From: Amborella trichopoda
Taxonomy: Eukaryota > Streptophyta > Magnoliopsida > Amborellales > Amborellaceae
Assembly: GCF_000471905.2 (NCBI RefSeq)
Contig: NW_006498233.1
Coordinates: forward strand, 2,654,658-2,718,657
Reading direction: 5' to 3'
DNA: 64,000 bases
In this document: one piece after another, positions 23,822-34,999 of the stretch
Layout of the letters: every line of letters starts with the position of its first letter
How positions within the stretch are numbered: position 1 is the first letter of the stretch
Translations under genes and position numbers: made by a program
The notes under the pieces: model-generated
Database searches by the model: none
Seen by the model: the letters and a program-made list of their open reading frames with translations, nothing else
What the model was told of the DNA's origin: nothing

Positions 23822-26084
23822 GAATTGGGCCCAAAACATGGGTTGATGCCCCAAAACTATCCCAATTGATGATAATTATAATTATTTTAAATTAAAATAA
23901 AATATAAAAATGGGTACAAAATGACTATTTTGCCCCTGCTTAACAATTCATTGAATTCCAAAATAGTCGCTGCTGCTGCCCTAGAACATGCGTGATCTTC
24001 CATGAATGATTCGAGGCTGTTCTAGTGCCTGTTTGTCCAAAAGATGATTGCTTTCTTGTAGGGCTCAGCATGGCGATCGATTTGATACCAACTTCGAGCC
24101 ACAAATCAGGGTTTTAAGTCATGATCATGTGACTTGAAATTCATGCGAATCTTAAAAACTTTCGATCGATAATGTGCTCGTTTGTTGATGTTTTTCTATT
24201 ATTTCTTCACTAGAACACACTAAGCATGCCTCCACGATCATGTGAGAACAAACACACCTTGATTCCCTGCCCGGACGAAGATTTTGCACTCCTAGGTTTT
24301 TTAGCGGAATCTGAATTTCGACAGTCGAAATTTGCAGTCACTTTATTGGCTTCATGTGTGAAATCCGACCATTCATCATGTACGAGGTTCGGACCAATGG
24401 TAGCCCAACCCCGTACTTTACGCATGTGATGGAACTGGTCTCATGCCGATCCGCTATGCGAGCGCCGTAATTTAGCTGCTCGAGAGAGGTGTGTCACTAC
24501 TGATTTTCCTACAACTTTCTTCACTAATCGGCAACTCTATCTAGCTTTTCTCCTTACTCTAGCGTCCTCACGAGGCGAGCCACATATCAAAATGCTCGTC
24601 TTAACGAGACGAACGCGCTCACAAAATGTGAGCACGATCTGACTAGAGACGAATGAGATATGGCTCCCAACTATCACCGCTCGAGACTGTAAAAAAAGTC
24701 ACCATTAATGGTGTTTTGGTGCAGGGAAGGCGTATGAGAATGGTATGTGGCCTACCCCTTTTCGGTATTTTACCTATAACTTTGTCTTAGAGTGCCCGAT
24801 TAAGCCGAAACATGACCCATTAAGGTTTTCGATTGTACCGGATCCAATGGTGGTAGTCCCACAGTTGTTTGACGTATTGAAATATAGTCCAAGTTATGGG
24901 GTTCTTTTTAGGGTGCTAAAGGTTGATTTTTTGGAAATTGTTTCTTTGTTTACGCTGCCTTAGACATGTCAGATTGCGACGAAACTTGACAGGTGGCCTT
25001 TTGAAGTGCTTAAGAAGGTTTGCACCCATTCTGGGGTAATTTTGAGACTATCAAGAATTTCACTTTAATTCAGGCTTTATTGACTAGCTTCTCTTTTTTA
25101 TTCCACATCGAGGACACAATGTGCTGAAAAATGTCTTCAAACAAAGAGAAGATACGAAAGAGGAGCTTGACAGGATGGCTAGCCTGACATAGGGGCTTGA
25201 CCAGTACAGTGATTGATTTCACGTGGTAGAAAGACGGGGCACGGTAACTCAGACCGGCATGCTAGTAATACTACTCACCAACAAAACCAACATCAACCAA
25301 CCTAGCACAATGGCTAGTCTGTTATGGCAGCAAAATGGGCATGGTAATTCAAACCGACGTGGCAGCAATACTGCTCGACGATGAGACTACCATGATAGTG
25401 CTAGACTTAACCCATCCTTAGGTCAAATGAGAGAGGAAGAAGAAAAAGAGAGAGAAGAAAAAGAGAGAAATGTGAAGAGAAGAAGGAGTAGTAGAAAAAT
25501 AGTGGGAGAGAAGAAGGAAGAAAAATAAACAAAGAAAGAGAGAGAGGAGATGAGAGATAGATGAAGAGAGAAAGAGAAGTGAAGAAAGAGGAAGAGAAAG
25601 AGAAAAAGAGAGAAGAGGAAGAAGAAGAGAAGAAGAAAAGAAGGGAGAAGAGAAAAGAGAAGAAGAAGTGAAGAAGAGAAGAAAGGAGAAGCCAAGAGAG
25701 AAGAAAAAAGAAGAAGAGAAGGAAGAAGAGAGAGAAAAGAGAATAAAGAATAGAGAAAAGAGAGTGGAAGGAAGAGAGAAGAGAGAAGAAAGAGAAGAAA
25801 GAAGAGAGAGAAGAGAGAAGAAGAAGCAGAAGAGAGAAAAGAGAAGAAGTAAGAGAGAAGAGAAAAGAAAAGAGAAGGAAGAGAGAGAAGAGAGAAGAAG
25901 AAGAAAGAGAGAGACTAAAGAATAAGAAGAAGTGATAAGAGAGTAGGAAGAGAGAGAAGAAAGAAGAAGAAGAAGAGAGAAGAAAGAGAAGAAATAAGAG
26001 AGACAAAAGAGAACAAAAATGAGAGAAAAGAGTGAGGAGAGAAGAGAGAGAGAGAGAGAAGAGAGAAGAGAGAGAAGAGAGAAG

Positions 26085-26815
26085 CATGGATGGTGACGAG
26101 GTTTTGCCATCGATGATAGAAGAGAGACAAAGGGGAAAGAAACATGGATGGCGATGGCCGTCCATGACAGAGGTGAAAGAAAAGTGAAAGAAGTATGGAC
26201 GGCGATAGGGTTTTGCCGTCCATGATAGAGGGGAGGGAAAAGAGATAAGTGTTGATGATGATGGCATTTCGCTGTGCAAGATAGAGGAGAGAGGAAAGAA
26301 AAAGACGCATGGACGGTGATCGGGTTCCACAGTCCATGATAAAGGAGAGGGAAAAGAGAGAAGCGTGGACGGTGATAAGGTTCCGTCGTCCATGATAGAG
26401 GAGCGAGGAAAGAGAAAGAAGCATGGATGGCGATGGGGTTCCACCATCCATGACAGACGAAAGGGAAAAGAGAAAAGCGTGGATGGCGATGGGGTTCTGC
26501 CGTCCATGATAAAGAAGAGAGGAAAGAGAAAGAAGCATGAATGGGATGGGGTTTTGTCATCCATGAGGGAGAAGAGAAAAAAGAGAGAAGCATAGACGGC
26601 GATGGGGTTCTGTCCCCCATGATAGAGGAGTGAGGAAAGAGAAAGAACTATGGACGGTGACAGGATCCCACTGTCCATGACAGAGGAGAGAGAAAGACTG
26701 AAGGGGGAGAAGGAACATGAACGGTGATATGTTTCACTGTCCATGGGAAGAAAGAGAGTGTAAGAGACAACATGGACGGTGATAGGTTCCGCCGTCCGTG
26801 ACAAAAGAGAGAGAA
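26085..26815. repeat. 13-unit array of inverted repeats in purine-rich spacers
   Basis: Thirteen units of about 57 bases, each with a hairpin-like core and a spacer of about 25 purine-rich bases. Examples: 26422-26452 has CATGGATGG and CCATCCATG arms; 26650-26678 has ATGGACGGTG and CACTGTCCAT arms. Some units have decayed arms. The same unit type occurs in A's LTR at 22489-22780. Confidence 0.9.
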
Positions 26816-27080
26816 ACATGAGAGAGAAGAGAGATAAAAGAGAGAGAGAAAGAGAGGGAAGATATCAGAAAAGAAAGGGCAAGTAAAGAGGAAAGGAAAT
26901 AGAAGATTAGGAAAAAGATAAAAGATTAAGTAAGAGGGGGAATGAGGGAGGAAAGAGAGTAGAGAGAAAGGAGGAAAGAAGAGAAAGAGAGACATGCACG
27001 ATGGTGCCTATTATCGTGCATATTTGAGAAAGAAGAGAGAGAGAGAGAAGAAAAAGAGGAGAGAGAGAGAGAGAGAGAGA

Positions 27081-27198
<118 letters not shown>

Positions 27199-27540
27199 AG
27201 AGAAGAGAGAGAGAGAGAGAAGAAGAGAGAAGAGAGAGAGAGAGAGAAGAAAAGAGGAGAGAAAGAAGAGAGAGAGAGAGAAGAAAAAGAGGAGAGAGAA
27301 AGAAGAGAGTGAAAGAGAAGAAAAAGAGGAGAGAGAAAGAAAGAGATAAGAGGAGAGAGCAAGAAAGAAAGAAGAGGAGAGAGCAAAAAAGAAGAGGAGA
27401 GAGAAAGAAAGAAGAAGAGAATAAAGAAAGAAGAGGAGAGAAAAAGAAAGAGAGAAGAGGAGAGAGAAGAAAGAAGAGGAGAGAGAAAGAAAGAAGAAGA
27501 GAGATAGAAAGAAGAAGAGAGAGAAAAAAAAGAAGAGGAG

Positions 27541-30500
27541 ACCTAGTGGCGTTTTTCCGGGTTCTAAATGGACTCGTAACCTGAGGTCGCTCTCTTAGAA
27601 ACCTCGTGAATAAAATGAGGGCAGGAGTACCAACCGATGAGAGAGGAATTTTGGTCGTGAGGTGGGACTTACCTCACATGGGTCCGTGAAATGCTCGGGC
27701 TGGCTTTCATGGGCGCCCTCTTAGATCACGTTGGAAAACCCCCTAGCCTACGATCCGTTTGGAATCGCCTCTCTTTACCAGTTTTTCCTTTCCTATAAAC
27801 ACACACACATATAAAAAAACAGAGTTGTGGGTCATAGGACCCTGCCTTGCCATAAAAAGATAAAAGAAATGAAATGCGAGAAGAAGTTCAACCAGGCGAC
27901 TCAACTGATCCAGTGACAGGACTGGTGCGAAGGTTGGTCTGACGTGGTAGCAAGACGGGCATGGTAACTCAGACTGACAGAACGGCAATACTGCTCAACG
28001 ACGAGACTGTCTCGACGGCTAGTCCAACACGATGGCAGGACTTGTACGATGACTGACTCGGAGTGGTAGCAAGACGGGAACGGTAAGGGAATGCTACTCA
28101 AAACCAAGGTCAACATAGACCTCTCTCGGCACATAGGCTAATCTAACGTGGCAGCAAGTGGGCACGATGACTCAGACCGACATGACGGCAATACTGCTCA
28201 ACAACAAGACTCGCACGAGCACACGGCTCAGCCTGCCCGTTGGTCAAACAGACGATGAAGAGAAAGAAAGCGACGAAGGTTAAAATAAAAGTGATGACGA
28301 ATAAAAGTGATGGAAAATAAAATAAAATGAGAGTGATGAATTAAAATAAATAAGATTAGAAGATGGTGTTAAGATAAAATGAAAATAACATGGATTAAAA
28401 TAAAGTGAAGTAAAGGATTATAAAAGCCATAAAAGAAAATAAAATAAAATAAGATGGGGAAAAAAATTTAAAAAAGGCGATTAAAATAAAATAAATGAAT
28501 GGAGTGAGAGTAAGGAAAATAAGAAGATAAGAAGAGATTAAAATGGAACAACATAAAGAGAAGGGGTAAATGACATGAGGTGGTTTTCTTTTAAAAAGAA
28601 TAATGGATTAGGTAAAGAGAAAGAAAGGACGTTAAAACAAAATTTATGAATTACTTAAGAGAGAGAGAGAAGAGGTTTGAATAAGATAAACTAAACAATG
28701 TGTTAGTTAAAATTGGGAGAGAGAAGAGCATTGGGTTTTAGAGGACGTGAGGTGTTAAAAGGATATTGTGTTGGTTAAGAGAGAGAGTGTTGGTTATTGG
28801 GTTATTAAAGGGTAAAGAGGGATAACGTGAGATGAAAGGGGAGAGAGCGTAAGTTAGTGAGGAGAGAGAGGGAGGCTTGAAGGAAACATTGAGAGGAAAA
28901 CAAAATGTTGAAAAGAGGACGAATCGAAAGAAACAAAACAGGAAAAAAAAAAGGTTGCTCATTTGTGGGTTTTTTAAAGAGAGAGAAGAAGCAGAAGGCG
29001 AGAAGCTCGCTAGTGGATGAGAGGGGATGCATGGGCTCACGATTTGGTTGTAGGTGGTGGAGAAGAAGATGGGTGGACTGCAAGTGGCGGAGATAACTCG
29101 TAAAATGGAGGGAAAGGGAAAACCAGCGAGAGGTGGCTGAAGTGGCTGGAATGGGGCAGTGAGACGGCTGAAATGGAACGGTAGAGGTGGCAAAAATAGT
29201 GATGAAAGATGGAGGACGAGAATGGAGCAGCAGAGGAAGAGCAGAGACGAGGGTGGAAGGCAGGTGGTGACAGAGAAGATGGATGGGAGAGAGAGAACGA
29301 AAATGGAAGGGGAGGTGGCTGCAACAAGAAGTGGAGACAGTGGAGGAGGAGGCGGAGATGGCTGTGACTGTAGGTGATTGCAGGTTGGAGGTCTTGGATA
29401 CTAGTCAGTTGAAGAAGAGGGGCCGGCCAGGGAGGTGGACAACAGGGGAAGGGAATGGGTAATGTCGTGTAGGAGTGGGAGAGATGGAGATGAAGAGAGC
29501 TCATGGTGTGGAGGCTGGGTTGTTGCCTGGTTGGAGTGGAGAGTGTTGGGAGCTGCAAAGGATGGGTTGCAGTGAGGTGAGCGAAAGAGAGGTAGAGAGC
29601 TGGGAGAGGTGGGGTGAAAAAGAAAGAAAGAAATTCATGGGCAGCCACGTGTGTATGGGAGATGGAAGTGGGAGAGTTTGGGTTGATCATGGGTGGTGGC
29701 TTCGATGAAGGAAGCAGTGGAGAAAGGTGGGGTGCAACAGATTACTCTCGTGTGGATTGTGGATGGTTGTGAAGATGAGGAAAGGGATGAAAAGCCGCAC
29801 GGCGATGGGGCAGGATAGGTCGCACACGGAGTTGGGGTAGAGAAGGTGCACGAGACGACGATAGGTAAGATGGGTGATAGGTAAGATGGGTGCACGAGAT
29901 GGCGATTGGTAAGACCCATGCACAAGACTGCGCTGGGGTATGTTGTGCGCAAGACGATAGGCAAATGTTCGCGAGGCGATATGTAGAGGTTCGCGCGACA
30001 TTAAGAGGAAGGAGGATTTGGGGCATGGTGGTCTCACGGAACCGTGGGATGTGAGAGAGAGGGAGTCACCACTAGGGTGTACCAAGAAGGGTGTTGGGAG
30101 GGAATATGGAAAAATAGAAGAAAAGAGACAAACACGATGGATCATCAGGAAAAGAAGGAGGAGGTGGACCCGAGGGTCCACATGATGGAAGTAGTTATGC
30201 AAGTGTAAAAGGAAAAGGAAAGAGGGTTAGTGGTCGTGTGGAACCACCAGAAGGAAGTAGAGAAGAAGAGAGGAAGAAAGAGTGAAGCACAGATGGTTTA
30301 TGAAAGAGTAGAGAGAAAGAAAAGAGAGATTTACCTGAGCCCAGGGGTACCGACCTAAAAATTTCTCTCTCTTTCTCCTCTCTCCCAAGATATGACCCAA
30401 CAATAGTCAAGATAAAAATTTTATTAAGCAAGTGAAGGGTCCTTGTACAATGAGAGTACGTGATATATATAGAGTTTGCCTAAACATGGGTTGATTGATC

Positions 30501-31732
30501 CAAATTAAACCTAATTGCTGAAAATTAAGATTTAATTGAATTAAATAAAATAGGAAAATAGGGTACAAAATGATTGATTTGCCCTTTCCTAACAATTGTG
30601 AAAATTTTAGGGCAGTCCCTTCTGCTGCCCTAGAATGTATGTTGCTCTCGTGCCTGTTTGTCCGAAAGATGATTGTTTTCTTGTAGGGCTCGACATGGCA
30701 ATGGTTTCGTTATCAACTTCGAACCATGGATCGTGTTTTTAAGCCACGATCTTATAACTTGAAATTTGGATGGATCTTGCAAACTTCAGATCGATAGTAT
30801 GCTCATTCCTTGATATTTTGCTGTGATTTATTTGCTTGATCACACTGAGAATGCCGTCACGATCACGTGGCAACAGATGCAGCTTGATTCCATGTCCGGA
30901 AAAAGATTTTACAACTTTAGAGTTTTTTACGGAATCTAGAATTTTAGTGACAAAATTTTCAATCACTTCATCGGCTTCGTGTGTGGAATTCTATCGTTCA
31001 CCATGTACGGGGTTTGGACTAGAGATAGCCCTTGATCTTACGAACGCGGTGGAACTAGTTTCACGTCAATCGGACTTGCGAACGACGTGATTTGGCCGCT
31101 CGAGAGAGGTACGATGCTACTGATTTTACTGCAACGTTTTTCATGGATCAACAACTTCTCTTTAGCATTTCTTCGCACTCGGGCGTCGTCGCGCGGTGTG
31201 CCACATATCTAGACACTCATCTTGTCGAGACCAACATGCTCACAAAATTTGAGCACAATCTGACTTGAGACGGATGAGATATGAGTGTCAAAAGTCACTA
31301 TTCATGACTGCCCCTTTAATGGAGTTTAGTTGCGGGGTGGTCGCATGGCAATAGTGTGCGGCTCCTCCTATTTCCCTATTTCGCCTATACCTTCTTCCAT
31401 GAATGTTCATTTAAGCTGAAATTTGAGCCCTAGGGATTTTTAATCATGCTGGATCTAATGGTAGTGGTCCCACAGCAATTTGATGCATCAAAAATGTAGT
31501 TCTAGTTATAGGGTCCATTTCAGGGTGCTTTGAGGCTGATTCTGCCAAAACTGTTTCTTAGTCTGCACTGCTTTAGACATGTCAGAATATGACAAACCTT
31601 GACAGGGTACTCTTATGAGTCCTCATGAAGATCTTGACCAGTTCTGGAGCCCTTTAGAGACTGTCAGAATTTCCACTGTTTGTTAGGCTTTATTGACCGG
31701 GGTCCCATGATAATGAAAAATGTCTTCCAACA
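27541..31732 (-). repeat. Element B 3' LTR
   Basis: On the minus strand it starts TGTTGGAAGACATTTTTC at 31732. The U3 half (30470-31732) matches A, C, H and I. TATATATA lies at 30464-30471. Downstream come a purine/G-rich tract (28680-30370), an AT-rich stretch with taaaataaaa-type units (about 28240-28680) and the U5 part (27541-28230) with the tagcaagacggg phrases. Minus-strand frames such as 29037-29690 (217 residues) and 29687-30202 are serine/proline-rich, unrecognised, and I do not call them genes. Confidence 0.8.
30464..30471 (-). promoter_or_regulatory. TATA box, B LTR
   Basis: TATATATA on the minus strand, about 12 bases after ACCCATGTTTAGG, the same arrangement as in C, D, H and I. 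Confidence 0.6.
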
Positions 31733-31745
31733 GCATTCCCCACTG
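31733..31745 (-). other. Element B polypurine tract
   Basis: Minus strand CAGTGGGGAATGC directly before the LTR start TGTTGGAAG. It fixes the LTR boundary for this family. Confidence 0.8.
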
Positions 31746-33369
31746 AATGTTGTGCTTCTAGAGAAAAGAGAAGTATAATCATTCAAAAAAATTCCCCTGG
31801 CTAGCCACAGGACTACATGAATATCGAGGCGATCCATGCAATGTTGTAACTAAGATGCTCAAACGTTTGGACGTAATGTACGGGTCCAAGCATGAAGGAT
31901 TTAGGGGGAGAAGATACTTTTGAGGGATCTTTTGAAGTCCTCACCCTTAAGGGACTATTTGCGATTCTGACAGCTCGAGGATTTTGTAAGGACCTCATTG
32001 GTCAGAATCGGGCCTATCTGGCGGCCAAGTGCTATGAACCTTTGGTCGGCATTGTTTGCTGCTACACCAGGTTTGCACTTGTTGATCAAGGTATCTCTGT
32101 AGGTCCCATCTAGCGGGGTCCAGTCGGGGGCTTCTGAACTGTCTTGAAGTTTTAGGCCTGTTGGCTAGGGGGAATTTTAGCATGGCGGCCTCGTGGACCC
32201 CATCCCGTCGGGTCCAGTCCAGGGCTTTTTATTGGTTTGTCCCGAAAATTTGGGCCTGTCAGCTAGTGAAGGTTTTTTCCTAGGCGATCTCATGGTGAGG
32301 CATTACCCTAAAGTCACTAATAGGTTGGGCCCTGACTTTGTCAGTTTCTTACCTTCATGGGGATCTTTAGCATTTTGGAGGGATCTTTCAGTTGTTGTGC
32401 TCACGCTCAAGGACTCTTGTTGTTTTTGGAGGTAATGTGTGAGAGATCTTATGATTACTCACGAGTTCGCCATTTTATGTTGTGATTGGATGCTGATAGT
32501 TGAGGATTTTACGTAAACCTGCTAGCTAGAATTATGCTTGGTTGGCAATTTGGGTGCTGGTTGAGGTTGTACTGCTACATCAACCTGTTTTGTTGGTCCA
32601 AGCGCCCTTTGTGGGTTTTCACTTGAACAGAGGAAGTGGCACCCTAAAGACTGTTTTCACCAACTTGCTTTACTTTTGGGCTCTTTTACCCATGACCTTG
32701 CTGCCGTGTCCACCCCTTTCATCTGTTTTTGCTCACGGTGCCCTTTTGGGGTTTTCACCATGCCTGGGTTTTTGTTTTCCTAGAATTCTTTTACTCATGG
32801 TTTCGTGACCATGCCCGTTCATCGTTTTTACTCATGACGTTCCCTTGTCTAGGTGTACACCATGCCCGTTTTTTTGTGAAAGCGTATTTAGGGTCATGGC
32901 TTCCAGACCTATGCGAAGCCTTTAACGTCATATGGCCAGGATGTGCATTATAGTTTAAGGTCATACCGTTGTATTGTAGTTGTGATGAATGGCAGTCTGT
33001 GGAGGTCATGGAGTGAGTATGGTGATGGTTTTGAGTCACTTTGGGGAGATGGTACGAGGCTACATATGAAAGATCAAAGATGATGAATGATGGGTGAAAA
33101 GTGGTGACTCACTAGCTGATGGCGAGTATGGATGGTGGAATGGTTCTCCGTTTCGTGAGCGTGGGTGAAACTCACTAAGGAATGATTGATGATGGTGATG
33201 AAGTGGATGGACTCAGTAGGGAATGATGGATGATGGTAATGAAGTGAGTGGACTCATTGGGGAAGCAATGAAGGTGGTGGGCGAGTATGAACGGGTAAGT
33301 TAGGGAAGACGTGCGTGAAGATGCATGTAAAGGGTGTGTACACGTGTGTGGGGGCCTCTTTATGGTCAT

Positions 33370-33610
33370 ACCTCCTGGTCCTAGGCAAAGCAGTTTATTA
33401 TCATACGGCTAGGATGTGCACCATTGTTTAAGGTCACATAGCTTGGACTGTGGTTATGCAGTTTAAGGTCATGCAACTAGGACCATGCAGTTTAAGGTAG
33501 TGCTAGACCTCCACTATAGTTTAAGGTCATATAGTTTGGACCATGCAGTTTAGGATCGTGCACCTAGACCATGGCTGTGCAGTTGAAGGTCATGCCGCAT
33601 GGACCATTAT
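33370..33610 (-). repeat. 35-bp-family repeats in B
   Basis: Degenerate copies of the catgcagtttaaggtcatg unit, homologous to 1-235 in A and 51186-51605 in C. Confidence 0.75.
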
Positions 33611-34082
33611 GTGGATCGCCATGTAAGTGAAGCTGCATGGGAGGTAGGTCTGTGGATAGCAATCTGTCTTCCTGGGGAAATAGTCAAGGTTGTACACAAG
33701 CAGAGAGCTTTAGATGAAGATGGTGGCCCTATGGGGAGTGGCAAATGGAAGTGAACTCCTCTGGGGGTTAAGAGGGAAAGTGTGACTCCCTGAGGTGAAG
33801 GATGAGGCTTCATATAACTCCACTGGGGATGATACGCTGGAGCATAGTTGTAACCCCACTGGGGATAGTGGTAGAACATGCCCAGCGGTAACGGGGTCTA
33901 GCATAAGTGCAGCATGACAGGAAGTGGGATCGTGGGCAGTTAGGGTGTATGATGGAGGCTAAAAGGGGCTACGAGTGGTGTGACTCAACTAGAAAACTAA
34001 AGGCCAAGAGAGTCTTGAGGTAATGGTGATGCACGAAATAGGTACAATAGGTGGCATAGGCGCCTTATCAAGTGTAGGGATA

Positions 34083-34620
34083 TATGGTTGAGACTGTGGT
34101 ACACCTCTTTGAGATATTGCTTTGTAGAGGTGGGCGCATGCCTTGCATGCTTTGCTTTGAAGCCTCACAGTCAAAACTCTGGAACACCTCTTTGTGATAC
34201 TGCATTGTAAAGGTGGGCACATGCTATGCTTCGAAGCCTCAAAACTAGAATTGTGGTACACCTCTTCGATATATGGCCTTCTGGAGGCAGGCGCATGCTT
34301 TGACGATTCCTTGCTATGCTTCAAAGCCCACAATCGAAACTGTGGTATCCCTGTTTCATATGTGGCTTTATAGAGGTGGGGGCATGCTTTGACGGTTGCA
34401 TGTTATGCTTCAAAGCCTCACAATCAGAACTGTGGTACATCTCTTTGATATATGGCTTTATAGAGGCGAGCGCATGCTTTGAAGTGCACGCTCTACTTCG
34501 AAGCTTCACAATTGGAACTGTGGTACACCTCTTTGTGATATGGCTTTGTTGAGGCGGGCGCATGCTTTGAAATACATGCTTTGATTCAAAGCCGCGAAGT
34601 CATGACCGAGGTACACCTTG
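34083..34620. repeat. 87-bp tandem array in B's 3' region
   Basis: Six or so units of roughly 87 bases, each with ctgtggtacacctctttg, a gatatggctttgtagagg segment, gggcgcatgctttga and a tgcttcaaagcctcacaa segment. I see no counterpart in A or C within the window. Confidence 0.85.
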
Positions 34621-34999
34621 ATTTGGGAGGACACCTCGAAGGGGTGTTGTCCTTTCATCGAGGGCTTGTGAAGAAGGATGCAGTAGAGGATGTGTAGGAG
34701 GGTCATGCGGTAATCCCATGGAGACATGTAGGAACATGAAGCAGTTTATAGTCGTGCAAATGGACTATATGTCATGCAGTTTAACATCTTGCTACGGGGA
34801 CATTTGACATTTTTACTCGTGATGACCAGTAGGGGGGGATCAAGACCCCTGTCACTTGAGAGTGAGTGCCTGAAAGGGTTTTCACCACACCCCCTTTATT
34901 TTGACAATCTTGCCCATAGTGCCCTTCTGGGTTTTCACTATGCCCGTCTGTTTTCGTATGGGTTTAGATAGTATGGTAGGTTGAGGGTCAGTTTTAGTT

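Larger units (their letters stand above)
1..25143 (-). mobile_element. Element A: Tat-lineage Ty3/gypsy retrotransposon fossil, minus strand
   Basis: Read on the minus strand the order is 5' LTR (21420-25143), PBS (21400-21416), leader, gag region, a proline-rich spacer, reverse transcriptase, RNase H, a second RNase H, integrase and a long 3' noncoding region that runs off the left edge. A tRNA-Arg PBS, two RNase H domains and a repeat-bearing region after integrase are marks of the plant Tat lineage (Ogre, Retand and relatives). No canonical protease was recognised. The element is broken, with many interruptions in gag and pol, and its leader holds the nested element N (9389-20810). The 3' LTR is outside the window, so its age cannot be taken from an LTR pair; its coding decay suggests it is older than N, which lies inside it. 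Confidence 0.9.
21420..25143 (-). repeat. Element A 5' LTR
   Basis: On the minus strand it starts TGTTTGAAGACATTTTTC (25143) and ends CACCTAACCA (21420). The U3 half (about 23740-25143) matches the LTRs of B, C, H and I. A TATA box lies at 23814-23821. Downstream of it, 22080-23730 is a purine-rich tract (plus strand) with inverted-repeat units. The U5 end (21420-22070) contains a repeated phrase about tagcaagacgg and catgacgg-type units. Length 3.7 kb against about 2.8 kb in C; the difference is the expanded tract. Small frames in it are artefacts. Confidence 0.85.

Noticed and set aside
24210-24429. Open frames on both strands near the LTR U3 (also 30836-31090, 62598-62910)
   Set aside because: The same block recurs in all family LTRs with different frames open in different copies; no evidence of coding.
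26085-26815. Resemblance to a CRISPR array (regular short palindromic repeats)
   Set aside because: Plant nuclear context, repeats diverged, spacers are not unique but all purine-rich, no cas genes. It is a minisatellite of hairpins in an LTR.
25407-26819. Frames of 470 and 400 residues on the minus strand
   Set aside because: Ser/Leu/Phe-rich translations of the purine-rich tract and hairpin array in an LTR. The composition explains the absence of stops; no domain is visible.
29037-30202. Ser/Pro-rich frames of 217 and 171 residues, minus strand
   Set aside because: They lie in B's LTR tract, have no recognised domain and no counterpart frame in the other LTRs.
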